DNA of 64,000 nucleotides, from contig NZ_JAIYCP010000015.1 in the NCBI RefSeq assembly GCF_027487935.1, positions 62,001 through 126,000 of the forward strand, written 5' to 3'. Positions within the stretch are counted from its first letter, which is position 1, and the number at the start of each line of letters is the position of its first letter. The notes beneath the pieces were generated by a model. That model saw only the letters and a program-made list of their open reading frames with translations, was not told where the DNA came from and ran no database searches. The position numbers and the translations under genes were made by a program. Positions 8,495 through 19,646 of the stretch are shown here, piece by piece. The DNA comes from Brevundimonas sp. GTDB lineage: Bacteria; Pseudomonadota; Alphaproteobacteria; Caulobacterales; Caulobacteraceae.

Positions 8495-9213
8495 CCTCTT
8501 CGCCCACAGCAGAAACTCCACATTCCCGTCCCCACCGGTGATCGGGCTTTCCGTGGTCGCCTGCACCGCCCAGCCCTCGCCTTCCAGCCAGTCACAGACC
8601 GCCGCCAGCGCCGCCTGCTGTGCCGCCGGATCCTTGACCACGCCCTTCTTGGTCCCGCCCGGCCCCGTCGCCTCGAACTGCGGCTTGACCAGGGTGACCA
8701 GATCCGCCTCCGGGGCGGCCAGCGCCAAGGCCACACGCAGCACCTTGGCCAGGCCGATGAAGCTGGCGTCGCAGACGATCAGACCGGGTGCCTCGGGGAT
8801 CACAGCGGGCGTCAGGTCCCGGGCGTCGGTCTGCTCCAGATTGATCACCCGCGGATCGGCCGCGACGCGGGCATGCAGCTGACCTGAGCCGACATCGACG
8901 GCATAGACCCGCGCCGCGCCGCGAGACAGGCAGACCTCGGTGAAACCGCCCGTAGAGGCCCCGACGTCCAGCACCGTCCGGCCCGCAACCTCGACCGGCC
9001 AAAGGGACAGGGCGTGATCCAGCTTCAACGCGCCGCGCCCGACCCAGCGATGGGCGTCGGCATAGGCCACGACCGCATCCTCAGCCACGGTCTGTGACGC
9101 CGCCTTCGCCGGCACCCCGTTGACCGTCACCCCGCCCGCCTCGATCGCCGCCTTCGCCCGCGCCCGGCTCTCGGCCAGCCCACGCGCGACCAGCAGCTGG
9201 TCGAGCCGGGTCT

Positions 9214-9217
<4 letters not shown>
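8486..9217 (-). CDS. tlyA: TlyA family 16S/23S rRNA methyltransferase (hemolysin-like)
   Basis: A 243-residue protein with an N-terminal S4 RNA-binding domain (about 1-60, [20 protein letters not shown]) and an FtsJ-like Rossmann methyltransferase domain with the SAM motif [15 protein letters not shown]. Mycobacterial TlyA makes 2'-O-methylcytidine on 16S and 23S rRNA; the family is also called hemolysin A. The start is GTG at 9217, overlapping the valS stop (GTGA), so translation is likely coupled. The stop codon TAG lies inside a heptad of repeat element A, so the C-terminus ends at the repeat boundary. Confidence 0.88.
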
Positions 9218-11931
<2,714 letters not shown>

Positions 11932-11949
11932 TGGGAGGGTCTTCGGGCA

Positions 11950-11982
11950 AAGAGAAAGGGCGGCCCCGACTGGAGCCGCCCC
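11950..11982 (-). terminator. Likely terminator between popZ and valS
   Basis: On the minus strand GGGCGGC and GCCGCCC pair around a 10-base loop and are followed by TTTCTCTTTG. It lies after the popZ stop and just upstream of the valS start, so valS would need its own promoter very close by or read-through. Confidence 0.6.
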
Positions 11983-12017
11983 GGAATGATCTAGCCTTGA
12001 TCGGGTCGCGGGTGAAG

Positions 12018-12602
12018 TCAGCCGGCGTTGCGGGCGATGCGTTCGACTTCCTTGCGTACCTGGGCCTCGACGATGCCCGGCAGATTGGCGTCCAGCCACT
12101 CCTTCAGCATCGGCCGCAGCAGGGCGCGCGCCAGTTCATCGACGGTCGGACCGGAGCCGGTCCAGGAATCAATCGGATCAGGTTTGCGGACGGTCGAGGC
12201 GAGACCGGCAAACGCCGATGCGGCACTGGCCGCCGCGCTCACGCCGACGAGGCCCTCGTCGATCGGCTCGGGCTCCGGCTCGGGGTCATGGGCCTCGACC
12301 GTTTCGACAAAGTCCGACTCAGGGACCGACGCACTGGGGAACGGCTCCGCCGACAGGATGTCGAGATCGCCGAGGCTCTCTGCCACAGGCGCTTCATAGG
12401 CCTCAGTCAGTTCCAACACGTCCTCCTCAACGGGCTCCGGCTCCTCGACCGCAGGCGCTTCCTCCTCCGCGGCGTCCTCGACAACCGTCTCGGGTTCAGG
12501 ATCCGCGGCTGCCCCCGCCGGGGCGTCATCCTCGGAAATGATCCGGCGAATCGACGCCAGGATTTCCTCCATCGTCGGTTCCTGGGCGGTCTGGTCGGTC
12601 AT
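12018..12602 (-). CDS. popZ: Pole-organizing protein PopZ (DUF2497)
   Basis: PopZ self-assembles at cell poles and anchors ParB-parS and polar signalling proteins in Caulobacter. The 194-residue product has the three-part PopZ layout. An N-terminal helix ([16 protein letters not shown], about residues 11-26) binds partners. A Pro/Glu/Asp-rich intrinsically disordered linker covers about 28-125. C-terminal helices for oligomerisation span about 145-194, with [22 protein letters not shown]. Position between valS and tolC matches the Caulobacter locus. Length is similar to Caulobacter PopZ (177 residues). Confidence 0.93.
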   Translation of the reverse strand: MTDQTAQEPTMEEILASIRRIISEDDAPAGAAADPEPETVVEDAAEEEAPAVEEPEPVEEDVLELTEAYEAPVAESLGDLDILSAEPFPSASVPESDFVETVEAHDPEPEPEPIDEGLVGVSAAASAASAFAGLASTVRKPDPIDSWTGSGPTVDELARALLRPMLKEWLDANLPGIVEAQVRKEVERIARNAG

Positions 12603-12774
12603 ATCGAAACCCCGGGGCGCGCGGCGAACGCACGATCATTCGAATTGAGACAAGTGAGAGGAGCATCCCCCCGACCATGTCGTCGCATCTCAGCCCGCTG
12701 GAATCAACGGGCGTTTTCGCGTCACAGGTTAACAACTGGCCCCGGTAGTCGCGCGAGAGGCGACCGGAGGCCCG

Positions 12775-14259
12775 TCAATCGCGCGGTGCGGTCCCGACGA
12801 TCTCCGAATTGAGCTGCGCATCAATCGGTGCATCCGCGGCGTTGTTGGCCGGCATAACGGCGGGCGAGGCGATACGATCGATCGCTTCGACAACCCCGTC
12901 CCAAGGCAAGCCACCCCGGTTGCGCACCCGGTTGTAGTTGGCCGCTGGGTCATAGGCCGTCAGATTCGCATCCAGATCCGCCCCTTCGAGCCGACCCATG
13001 GCGGCCAGCAGACTGGCCTGGGCGACGTACTCATTGCGACGGGCGCTGGCCAGATTGATCTGAGCGTTACGCAGCTCCAGCTCCTGGTTCAGCACATCGA
13101 GGGTCGTCCGCAGACCGACCTGGGCCTCCTGTCGCACGCCCTCGGCGGCCACGGTCGCTGCCCGAACGGCTTCCTCGCCGGCCTGAAGCGTGGCGCGGGA
13201 CGAGATGGACTGGGCAACGGCCGCGCTGACCGCCTGCAGAATGTTGCGGCGCTCTCCCTCGAGGTTGATCTGCGCCACATTGGCGCGCTCCACGGCCTGA
13301 GCCACGCGGGAACGGTTCAGTCCGCCGGTGAACAGCGGCACTGAGAGGGATGCGCCGGCCTGAAAACGGGTCTGGTCCGCAATGTCGCCGAGCTGGCCGA
13401 GGTCAGAGGTGCCGCCGCCGTAGGAGGCCGTCAAACTCGCGGACGGCATGTATTCGGCCTTGGCGGCCGCCACCTGGGCTTCAGCCGCGCGCTGGGTGTA
13501 GGCGGCCGAGAGGATGGCCGGATTATCCGAAAGCGCGACATCGAGGGCGGCGTCGAAATCGGCCGGGACACCCGGAAGCGCCGGCATCGGTGCCAGATCG
13601 CCCGGAGCCTGCCCGACCACTGCGGCATAGGCGGCGCGCGACACAGACAGCTGGGCGCGGGCATTGGCCAGATCGGCCTCGGACTGGGCCAGGCGGGATT
13701 CGGACTGGGCCACATCGGTGCGGGTGATCTCGCCGACCTCGAATCGGGCCGAGGCTTCTTCCAGCTGACGCTGGAGCACGGTGAGGTTCGACTGGCGGAT
13801 GGCGAGAATTTCACCGTCGCGGATGACATCGGCATAGGCCCGGATCACCGATGCCAGGACGTTCTGTTCAACGTCGCGCAGGGTCTCGCGACCGGACAGG
13901 ATGTTGGCTTCAGCCGCCGAGATGCCGTGCCCGATGCGTCCACCCGACCACACGGTCTGGGACAGGCTGACGCTGGCTGCGCCGGTATCGCTGTCGGGAT
14001 TGCTGAACGGCGCGCCGCTGTAATCCCGGGCATAGCTGGCGGAGACCCTGACATCGAGCTGGGGCCGCAGCCCCGAACGGGCCTGTACGATGGACTCGTC
14101 CAGGGCCCGCTGGTTGGCCCGCTGGGCCAGAAGGGACGGATTGGTCTGGTAGGCCAGCGCCAGCGCATCCTTGAGCGTTTCGGCCCAGGCGGGCGCACCC
14201 ATACCGGTAATCACGGCGATGACGGCGACCGAGGCGAGCGCGCGCGTACGTTTCAGCAT
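12775..14259 (-). CDS. tolC: TolC family outer-membrane efflux protein
   Basis: The 494-residue product has a signal peptide (MLKRTRALASVAVIAVITGM, cleaved near AWAE) followed by two outer-membrane-efflux repeats rich in long amphipathic helices, as in TolC trimers that form the exit duct of tripartite efflux pumps or type I secretion. The first repeat begins ETLKDALALAYQTNPSLLAQ, a classic TolC start. The start at 14259 has AGGAACAG upstream. In Caulobacter the homologous tolC next to popZ has been connected with S-layer secretion; whether that holds here cannot be seen. Confidence 0.9.
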   Translation of the reverse strand: MLKRTRALASVAVIAVITGMGAPAWAETLKDALALAYQTNPSLLAQRANQRALDESIVQARSGLRPQLDVRVSASYARDYSGAPFSNPDSDTGAASVSLSQTVWSGGRIGHGISAAEANILSGRETLRDVEQNVLASVIRAYADVIRDGEILAIRQSNLTVLQRQLEEASARFEVGEITRTDVAQSESRLAQSEADLANARAQLSVSRAAYAAVVGQAPGDLAPMPALPGVPADFDAALDVALSDNPAILSAAYTQRAAEAQVAAAKAEYMPSASLTASYGGGTSDLGQLGDIADQTRFQAGASLSVPLFTGGLNRSRVAQAVERANVAQINLEGERRNILQAVSAAVAQSISSRATLQAGEEAVRAATVAAEGVRQEAQVGLRTTLDVLNQELELRNAQINLASARRNEYVAQASLLAAMGRLEGADLDANLTAYDPAANYNRVRNRGGLPWDGVVEAIDRIASPAVMPANNAADAPIDAQLNSEIVGTAPRD

Positions 14260-14388
14260 GTCTGTTCCTGCCTGGCGCGGGGAAGCGCGCACTCAGTGTC
14301 TCATGGGTCTGATGCGATACGGCCAGCGCCCGCGCCAGTTAAGTTTTTTTCACGCGCCGAAAGGACCGTTCCGTCGAACGTCAAAAGT

Positions 14389-15018
14389 CTACAGCACGAA
14401 GGTGGGGATCGCTGACAGTTCCGCCAACACGGGAGGGGCGGCATTGAACAGCTCACGCCGCGACACCCCCTGGGCACCCCGCACATAGAGCACAGCCTTG
14501 CCCACCGCACCCGTCCGTTCAACGACGGCCAGCCGTCCCCCGATATTCAGCGCTTCCAGCCAGGCTTCCGGGCGGCCGGGCACGGCCCCTTCCGAGATAA
14601 TGACGTCATAGCCGCCGTCCGCCGGTGCACCGAGCGGGGCTGTGACGGTCCGGACCCCCTCTTCCGCCAGGACCTCGCCCGTCACCGCGAACACGGCCTC
14701 GTCCGATTCCTGCGCGGTCGCCTCGAGACCCAGCCGCGCCAGAACGGCGGCGGCATAGGGTGCGGCGATTGCAAGGGCCCGCTCGCCCGGCTTCGCATCC
14801 AGCGCCATCAGCAGCTTCGACAGATCCCGCGCCAGCATCAGACGGCGCTCGCCGGCAATCTCGGGCTCGATCTCCGCATAGGCGGACCAGGCACGATCCG
14901 ACGGCAGGAACCGCTCGCGCGGCACGCCGAGAAGGGCGGCCTGCAGGGCGCGGTCAGTCACATCGTTCACGCGGACCTGGCTGTCGACCATGACCTTGCG
15001 GGCGGCGGCGAAATCCAT
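14389..15018 (-). CDS. Pcm-like protein, probably without methyltransferase activity
   Basis: The 209-residue product matches the protein-L-isoaspartate O-methyltransferase family in layout, starting MDFAAARKVMVDSQVRVNDV with RFLPSDRAWSAYAE. The SAM-binding glycine motif, normally like VLEIGTGSGY, reads ALAIAAPYAAAVLA. The post-motif segment YDVIISEGAV matches the DRI-VT region only in part. Loss of the glycine loop suggests it no longer binds SAM. It sits just upstream of tolC, on the same strand with a 129-base gap. A canonical pcm is present at 41176-41820, so repair activity would not depend on this gene. Confidence 0.75.
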   Translation of the reverse strand: MDFAAARKVMVDSQVRVNDVTDRALQAALLGVPRERFLPSDRAWSAYAEIEPEIAGERRLMLARDLSKLLMALDAKPGERALAIAAPYAAAVLARLGLEATAQESDEAVFAVTGEVLAEEGVRTVTAPLGAPADGGYDVIISEGAVPGRPEAWLEALNIGGRLAVVERTGAVGKAVLYVRGAQGVSRRELFNAAPPVLAELSAIPTFVL

Positions 15019-15157
15019 GGAAAACGATCCTGCAGCTGTGAGCGCTCGAAGGCACCCGGGAAATCTGGCGCGCTTATAGGTCTGTGCGTTGCGGGGGACA
15101 ATCCGATCTGATAGCGAACGCCCCTCGCGATGGCGTGGTCGTTCTCAACGGCCCCGG

Positions 15158-15231
15158 GGCCTGATGGCGGAGTGGTTACGCGCCGGATTGCAAATCCGTG
15201 TACCCGAGTTCGATTCTCGGTCAGGCCTCCA
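15158..15231 (+). tRNA. tRNA-Cys (anticodon GCA)
   Basis: The acceptor stem GGCCTGA pairs with TCAGGCC, the anticodon loop TTGCAAA gives GCA, the T-arm contains GTTCGATTC, and CCA is encoded at 15229-15231. Confidence 0.95.
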
Positions 15232-15360
15232 TCGCGACTTCGATCTTTTCTCCGCCCGGCCTCGCCGGGCCGCCGCTGGTTGCAGCGGCAAGCCGCAATG
15301 CCCTTTTCGGCCAGGCCTCGCCCGTGGTTAACTCCGGGCGGGAACTGCGGGGGCTGATGG

Positions 15361-15993
15361 ATGCCGAACCGTTCAGATCATCTGACAGACCGCGAGCGCG
15401 AATGCCTTCGGCTCGTCCATGCCCATATGAACTCGAAGCAGATCGCCCGGCGTCTGGGCATCAAGCCTTCGACCGTCGACCGCCACTGCGAAAACGCCGC
15501 GCGCAAGCTCAAGGCCGCCGGCCGTGTCGACGCAGCCCTGCTCCTGCTTGCCGGTCAGGCCGTTCCGACTGACTCGGTATCCGAACAGCTCCCAATCGCC
15601 TCCCCTGCACCGACCGGCTTTTCTCACCCGGCGAAAGGGGACGTTCATGGCCAGTACCGAGGAACAGTTGCCGGGCATCAGCTGGGCAGAACTTCAGACC
15701 GTGCTGCTGTCACTGGCGGACACGCCGGTGAAACAGACGATGGTGCACCATCTGGTCGGGGGGACCCGCAAACAGGCGGCCTTCCTCTCTCCGGAAGCCA
15801 CCTTCCGGGAGATCCTGCACATCGGGGCGGCCCTGCTGGATTCCGGTTTCCAGCCGCAGGAATCGGACATGACGTCCTCGGCCGCATCGTGTTTGTCCTC
15901 ACCATCGCCGCAATAGCCGCCCTGGTCCTGACAAGCGTTATTGGCGCGGAACAGTTCGCCTTCGCCCTGCAAGGCATCCGCTATGGGAGCTGA
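15361..15993 (+). CDS. LuxR-type HTH protein with C-terminal membrane anchor (frame doubtful in the middle)
   Basis: Residues 1-65 form a GerE/LuxR DNA-binding domain (LTDRERECLRLVHAHMNSKQIARRL with KPSTVDRHCENAARKL). Residues about 170-195 form one transmembrane segment (VFVLTIAAIAALVLTSVIG). This HTH-plus-anchor layout is found in small alphaproteobacterial regulators. The linker (15650-15865) is suspicious: it is Gly/Arg-rich with poor GC bias at third codon positions, while the +1 frame over the same bases is strongly biased. Either the linker is dual-coding, or two compensating frameshifts divide a single protein, or the HTH protein really ends differently. Confidence 0.6.
   Translation: MPNRSDHLTDRERECLRLVHAHMNSKQIARRLGIKPSTVDRHCENAARKLKAAGRVDAALLLLAGQAVPTDSVSEQLPIASPAPTGFSHPAKGDVHGQYRGTVAGHQLGRTSDRAAVTGGHAGETDDGAPSGRGDPQTGGLPLSGSHLPGDPAHRGGPAGFRFPAAGIGHDVLGRIVFVLTIAAIAALVLTSVIGAEQFAFALQGIRYGS
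15647..15916 (+). CDS. Small protein nested in the linker of the HTH gene
   Basis: An 89-residue product beginning MASTEEQLPGISWAELQTVL, read in the +1 frame relative to the HTH gene. A strong ribosome binding site (AAAGGGGA) sits six bases before its ATG, and third positions are GC-rich up to about 15868. I do not recognise the family; it is soluble and mainly helical by eye. The last 15 residues have poor codon bias, where the HTH frame regains it. It may be a genuine overlapping gene or the middle part of a frameshifted HTH protein. Confidence 0.5.
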   Translation: MASTEEQLPGISWAELQTVLLSLADTPVKQTMVHHLVGGTRKQAAFLSPEATFREILHIGAALLDSGFQPQESDMTSSAASCLSSPSPQ

Positions 15994-16024
15994 GCCGCGC
16001 TGCCTCCAGCAAGAAAGCAAGCGA

Positions 16025-16372
16025 ATGAAACGCAGCGAACATGCAGCGGCTATCGCCGCGCGCCTCGCGACAGACCTGTTTCAGGCCGAGGCCAGTCAGG
16101 ATGAAGCCGTCAACCAGCTGGGGCGGCTGGCCCAGTCCCTCACCTTGAGTCGTCGGGAGGCGGGTCTCTCGAGCACAGTGGGCCAGGCGGCGTTTGACGC
16201 CCTCGCCGAAGCCGTCGCGGCCCAGGTCGGGGCGCAACGTGCCATGGTCGCGCTCCACGAAGCACTGGCCGATGTGAAGCGGAGCACCTTCTATCGAAGG
16301 GTCCCGCTGGGCGGGCTCACAAAGGGGGACAGACCGATCCCGCGTCCCTCGGCCCTTGCGCTCATCTCCTGA
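16025..16372 (+). CDS. Conserved helical hypothetical protein
   Basis: A 115-residue product starting MKRSEHAAAIAARLATDLFQ. It is predicted helical and Ala-rich, with no signal peptide or membrane segment. Similar MKRSEH/MRKSEH proteins occur downstream of LuxR-HTH genes in alphaproteobacteria (from memory, not searched). The start at 16025 is chosen because the conserved-looking sequence begins there; the frame is open upstream into the HTH gene. Probably co-transcribed with the HTH and the following membrane gene. Function unknown. Confidence 0.65.
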   Translation: MKRSEHAAAIAARLATDLFQAEASQDEAVNQLGRLAQSLTLSRREAGLSSTVGQAAFDALAEAVAAQVGAQRAMVALHEALADVKRSTFYRRVPLGGLTKGDRPIPRPSALALIS

Positions 16373-16389
16373 GTTGGTGGTTCAGGGGC

Positions 16390-16824
16390 ATGGAGCCGAT
16401 CTATGCGGTTTCCCTGGCCTTGCTCATCGTCACGGCGGCGCTTGCTGTCTGGCGAGGCGGCCTCTGGGAACGCGCGACAGCGGCCATCCTTGTTGTCACA
16501 TGGGTTGGAACCACCCTGGCCCCGTTTGATGGCAGTGAACCGCCATGGGTCGCCATCGGGCTCGACGGAGCCACGATGCTGTTCCTGCTTTACCTGACAA
16601 TCTACTCGAGCCGCCGGTGGACGATCTGGGCGACCGCCTTCCAGTTCCTGCTGATGGCCAACCATCTGGCCTTCGTCCGCTTCACCCAGCTCGAGCAGTG
16701 GGCCTATGTCACCGCCTACTACGTCTGGGGCGACGCGGTTATCCTGTCCCTCGTCTGCGGCATCCTCTGGCCGTCGCGAGAGGCTGCGTCGGCGGCCGTC
16801 AGCAAGAGCGGACCAACCGACTGA
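16390..16824 (+). CDS. Small integral membrane protein, about four to five TM segments
   Basis: A 144-residue product with hydrophobic segments at about residues 3-20, 30-45, 57-70, 76-98 and 105-128. It starts MEPIYAVSLALLIVTAALAV 17 bases after the previous gene, consistent with one operon with the HTH locus. No motif identifies a transporter or enzyme family. Function unknown. Confidence 0.65.
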   Translation: MEPIYAVSLALLIVTAALAVWRGGLWERATAAILVVTWVGTTLAPFDGSEPPWVAIGLDGATMLFLLYLTIYSSRRWTIWATAFQFLLMANHLAFVRFTQLEQWAYVTAYYVWGDAVILSLVCGILWPSREAASAAVSKSGPTD

Positions 16825-16843
16825 GGGATGCGGTCGCTCCCGG

Positions 16844-16966
16844 TCAGGCGACCGGTGCGGTAATCCAGCCGATGATACTGGCTGCGCTGACGCCCACAGC
16901 GACGATAGCGACCGCCAACGCGACGCGCGCATTGCGGAGAATGAAGACGAAAACGCCACCAAACAT
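16844..16966 (-). CDS. Putative single-pass small membrane protein
   Basis: A 40-residue ORF (MFGGVFVFILRNARVALAVA...) with one hydrophobic stretch in its second half, preceded by GGGGGAG at suitable spacing. The bias at third positions is reasonable, but such a short ORF could arise by chance. It converges on the four-TM gene. Confidence 0.35.
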   Translation of the reverse strand: MFGGVFVFILRNARVALAVAIVAVGVSAASIIGWITAPVA

Positions 16967-17056
16967 GATTGAACTCCCCCCGGACACCCCTACAGCGACA
17001 CAGGTTTTCCGGTTCATCAAGGTGTACAAAGCGTTAATCGCAATTCCGTGATCGAT

Positions 17057-17860
17057 TCACGCCCGTCTGGTGAAATGATGCAGGGCAATTCCACAGGCGA
17101 CCGAAACGTTCAGGGAATCGAAGCCTCCTGACATCGGAATGCCGACCGGCTGGCACCGCTCCAGCAACGCCGCCGACAGGCCCGGTCCCTCGGGACCCAG
17201 CACGATGGCGATCTTGCCGCCCCTTGGCATCGCATCCAGGGGATCTGACGCGCCGGGCGTCAGCGCCAGCACCCTGAATCCCGCTGCCTTCAGCCGCTCG
17301 ACCATCGCCAGCGGGTCGAGACCGGTCGCCATCGGCGTCCGCAGCGCTGCCCCCACCGAGACCCGAATGGCCTTGCGATAGAAGGGATCGCAGCAATGGG
17401 CGTCCAGCAGCACTGCCCCGGCCCCGAACGCAGCCGCGTTCCGCAATACCCCGCCCATATTGTCGTGGTTGCCGATGCCACAGGCCGCAACGACGACGGC
17501 GTCGGGACCCATCCCTTCCAGACAGGCCTCCAGGGTCCGGGCCGGCGGCTTCTCGCCCAGCGCCAGAATGCCCCGATGGAGATGAAATCCGGCGATCCTG
17601 TCGAGAACCGCCTGGCTCGCCACATAGACCGGCGTGCCCTCCGTCACCCGCGCAAGCAGTCCTGCCAGCCCGTCGACCCGTTTGATGTCCAGCAGAAGGG
17701 CGACGGGGCGGCACAGCGACCGGTCCGACATGAGCACATTGAGCACGACCTCGCCCTCCGCCAGGAACATGCCGAGCCTGCCCGTCAAATCCCTTTCGCG
17801 GATGTCGCGGAAGCCGGCGATACGCGGATCGTCGGGCTGGTCGATGCGGATCAGGGCCAA
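17057..17860 (-). CDS. SpoU/TrmH family RNA 2'-O-methyltransferase
   Basis: A 267-residue SPOUT-class methyltransferase. An N-terminal substrate-binding part (about 1-100, FLAEGEVVLNVLMSD) precedes the knotted SAM domain with motif 1 GIGNHDNMGGVLRNAAAFGA, motif 2 IVLGPEGPGLS and motif 3 IPMSGGFDSLNVSVACGIAL. The asparagine and arginine of motif 1 used in catalysis are present. The modified RNA (tRNA or 23S rRNA) cannot be assigned. It is divergent from tRNA-Asn. Confidence 0.85.
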   Translation of the reverse strand: MALIRIDQPDDPRIAGFRDIRERDLTGRLGMFLAEGEVVLNVLMSDRSLCRPVALLLDIKRVDGLAGLLARVTEGTPVYVASQAVLDRIAGFHLHRGILALGEKPPARTLEACLEGMGPDAVVVAACGIGNHDNMGGVLRNAAAFGAGAVLLDAHCCDPFYRKAIRVSVGAALRTPMATGLDPLAMVERLKAAGFRVLALTPGASDPLDAMPRGGKIAIVLGPEGPGLSAALLERCQPVGIPMSGGFDSLNVSVACGIALHHFTRRA

Positions 17861-17930
17861 GATCGGATATTTCCCGTTGCGTCAGTCTGACTCCCGCTGC
17901 TATAGCGCCCGCCTCCCCGAGGGGAAGTGA

Positions 17931-18005
17931 TCCGCGGTAGCTCAGTGGTAGAGCAGCCGACTGTTAATCGGCTGGTCGTAGGTTCGAATCCTACCCGCGG
18001 AGCCA
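17931..18005 (+). tRNA. tRNA-Asn (anticodon GUU)
   Basis: Acceptor stem TCCGCGG pairs with CCGCGGA; D-arm GCTCAGTGGTAGAGC; anticodon arm CCGACTGTTAATCGG giving GUU; T-arm GGTTCGAATCC; terminal GCCA at 18002-18005. As no asnS is seen, it may be charged through AspRS plus GatCAB. Confidence 0.95.
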
Positions 18006-18029
18006 CTCTTTCCCACCCCGATGCCGGAC

Positions 18030-18058
18030 AAAAAGAAGCCCGACGCAAGCGCCGGGCT
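18030..18058 (-). terminator. Terminator of the lipoprotein-like gene (minus strand)
   Basis: On the minus strand, AGCCCGGCGC pairs with GCGTCGGGCT (one mismatch), followed by TCTTTTT. It lies 84 bases past the stop of the gene at 18142-18903. Confidence 0.7.
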
Positions 18059-18141
18059 CAAGAAGTTCGGTGATGGTGGGTGTCCCCGAAAAGGAAGACA
18101 TCCCTTCGATCCCCTGATTTGATTAATCGGACGTTAACCGC

Positions 18142-18903
18142 CTACTCGGCGTCCGGTAGCCAGGTCACCTGCCGGCCCGCCCCCGGTCCACTCCATGACA
18201 CCCGCCAGCCTGCGCCGGCCCGCTCGACCCGGGTCCCGGCACCGGTTCCCGCAGATCCGTCCCCCGGCCAGGAGAAGGACCGCCCGCCGACGCGGATCTC
18301 GTCCGGTCCGGGGGAAGCGGCCAGCACCAGACTCCAGCGGCCCTGCGCATCCGGTGTGACGCGTCCGGACTGCCCCCCGGCTTCCAGCTCGACAGACGCA
18401 CCGCCCGGCGCGCTCCGACCCGAAGCCAGCCGCATCCGGCCATCACTGTCGACCGCACCCAGCGCCGGAGCCCGGTCCAGTCGCCGCGTCGGTCCGCCGG
18501 TACGCAGGATCGCGACGGGCCCCTGGCCGCCCGCCACGATCAGGAGGCGCTCGGGGGCCGGGGCGGCATTCTGTCCCACCTGGGTTTCGGGCCGCAGCAG
18601 CAGGTTCCCGGTCGGTGCGGTGATTCGAATCTCGAACCGGCCCTGATCGTTTGCGGCTGCGGCATGGGCCGGCCCCGTATCACTGCGCAGCACCACCCGG
18701 GTGCCCGGCTCCGCCTGTCCGGTGAAAACCAGACCGCCCGGCACACGTTGCACCGAACGGATCATCGGCGGCCGGGTCCACCCGGCCAGGGAGGCCGGCT
18801 CGCGCGCCGCCTCCGCCTCAAGGGCGGCGGGTGGCGAACAGGCTGCGCCCGCAGTGCTTAGCAGGACCGCTGCCACCACCTTGCCGAACATGGCCCGTTT
18901 CAT
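18142..18903 (-). CDS. Exported hypothetical protein, possible lipoprotein
   Basis: A 253-residue product starting MKRAMFGKVVAAVLLSTAGA with a signal peptide and a cysteine in GAAC, which is an imperfect lipobox. The mature part is Gly/Arg/Pro-rich and predicted beta-rich, with two similar-looking halves around QAEPGTRVVLRSDTG and APGGASVELEAGGQSG, reminiscent of tandem carboxypeptidase-regulatory or Ig-like domains. I do not recognise a named family. A terminator follows, and the LOG gene diverges from it. Confidence 0.65.
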   Translation of the reverse strand: MKRAMFGKVVAAVLLSTAGAACSPPAALEAEAAREPASLAGWTRPPMIRSVQRVPGGLVFTGQAEPGTRVVLRSDTGPAHAAAANDQGRFEIRITAPTGNLLLRPETQVGQNAAPAPERLLIVAGGQGPVAILRTGGPTRRLDRAPALGAVDSDGRMRLASGRSAPGGASVELEAGGQSGRVTPDAQGRWSLVLAASPGPDEIRVGGRSFSWPGDGSAGTGAGTRVERAGAGWRVSWSGPGAGRQVTWLPDAE

Positions 18904-18984
18904 CGCATGCATCCGACCGCTAGGAGTATCTGCCCAGATAGCGCGCCAAGGTGGCCGTTGTCTCCCATACGTTCCCGAGGCCTC

Positions 18985-19587
18985 ATGTCTTCGCCTGTCG
19001 TCATCCAGCCCTTCGACGGAAAGTCCGTCTGCCTGTTCTGCGGCTCCTCAGATCGCTCGGATCCCGCCTACACCGAGGCGGCCCGCGCGTTTGGCGAGCA
19101 GACGGCCCGGGCCGGCTGGCGGTTGGTCTATGGGGGTGGCGGCGTCGGCCTCATGGGGGCCTCGGCCCGCGCGGCCCATGAGGCCGGTGGCCGGGTATTG
19201 GGCGTCATGCCCGGCTTCCTTCGCAGCCGCGAACGCCTGTTTGACGATGTGGAGACGGTGATCGTGCCGTCCATGCATGAGCGCAAGACGATCATGTACG
19301 ACCAGTCCGACGCCTTCGTGGTGGCACCGGGCGGTGTCGGGACCCTCGAAGAAGTCATCGAGGTGCTGTCATGGAAGCGGCTGGACCTGCACTCCAAGCC
19401 GGTCATCTTTCTGAATCTCAACGGCTTCTGGGAGCCGCTCCTGGCCGTCATGGAGCACAGTATCGCCGAGGGCATGACCCCCGCCAGCTTCCGTCAGGCC
19501 TGGGTCGTTTGCGACACGGTCGAGGCCGCGATCGCGGCCATGCAGACCGCTGACGACATGCCGCACTTGCAACATGATCGCCGATAA
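18985..19587 (+). CDS. LOG family protein (TIGR00730), cytokinin-nucleotide phosphoribohydrolase-like
   Basis: A 200-residue Rossmann-fold protein with the LOG signatures: an N-terminal VCLFCGSSDRSDP, then YGGGGVGLMGASA, then MHERKT and the catalytic PGGVGTLEEVIEVLSW. Members cleave nucleoside 5'-monophosphates such as cytokinin riboside monophosphates, releasing the base and ribose 5-phosphate. In bacteria outside plant associates they may act on AMP or damaged nucleotides. The start at 18985 is set by homology; the frame is open a further 26 codons. Confidence 0.88.
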   Translation: MSSPVVIQPFDGKSVCLFCGSSDRSDPAYTEAARAFGEQTARAGWRLVYGGGGVGLMGASARAAHEAGGRVLGVMPGFLRSRERLFDDVETVIVPSMHERKTIMYDQSDAFVVAPGGVGTLEEVIEVLSWKRLDLHSKPVIFLNLNGFWEPLLAVMEHSIAEGMTPASFRQAWVVCDTVEAAIAAMQTADDMPHLQHDRR

Positions 19588-19646
19588 GTAATCACCGGTA
19601 AGTCAGCGGGACGGATGGTCGTCCTGCGCCACCGGAGACCCTCCCC

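Noticed and set aside
12695..12716. Hairpin GCCCGCTG/CAACGGGC between tolC and popZ as a terminator
   Set aside because: The T-run is on the plus strand, where no gene ends; on the minus strand there is none.
17851..18048. Open frame with GFEPTTSRLTVGC covering tRNA-Asn
   Set aside because: A familiar spurious translation across tRNA genes; no gene.
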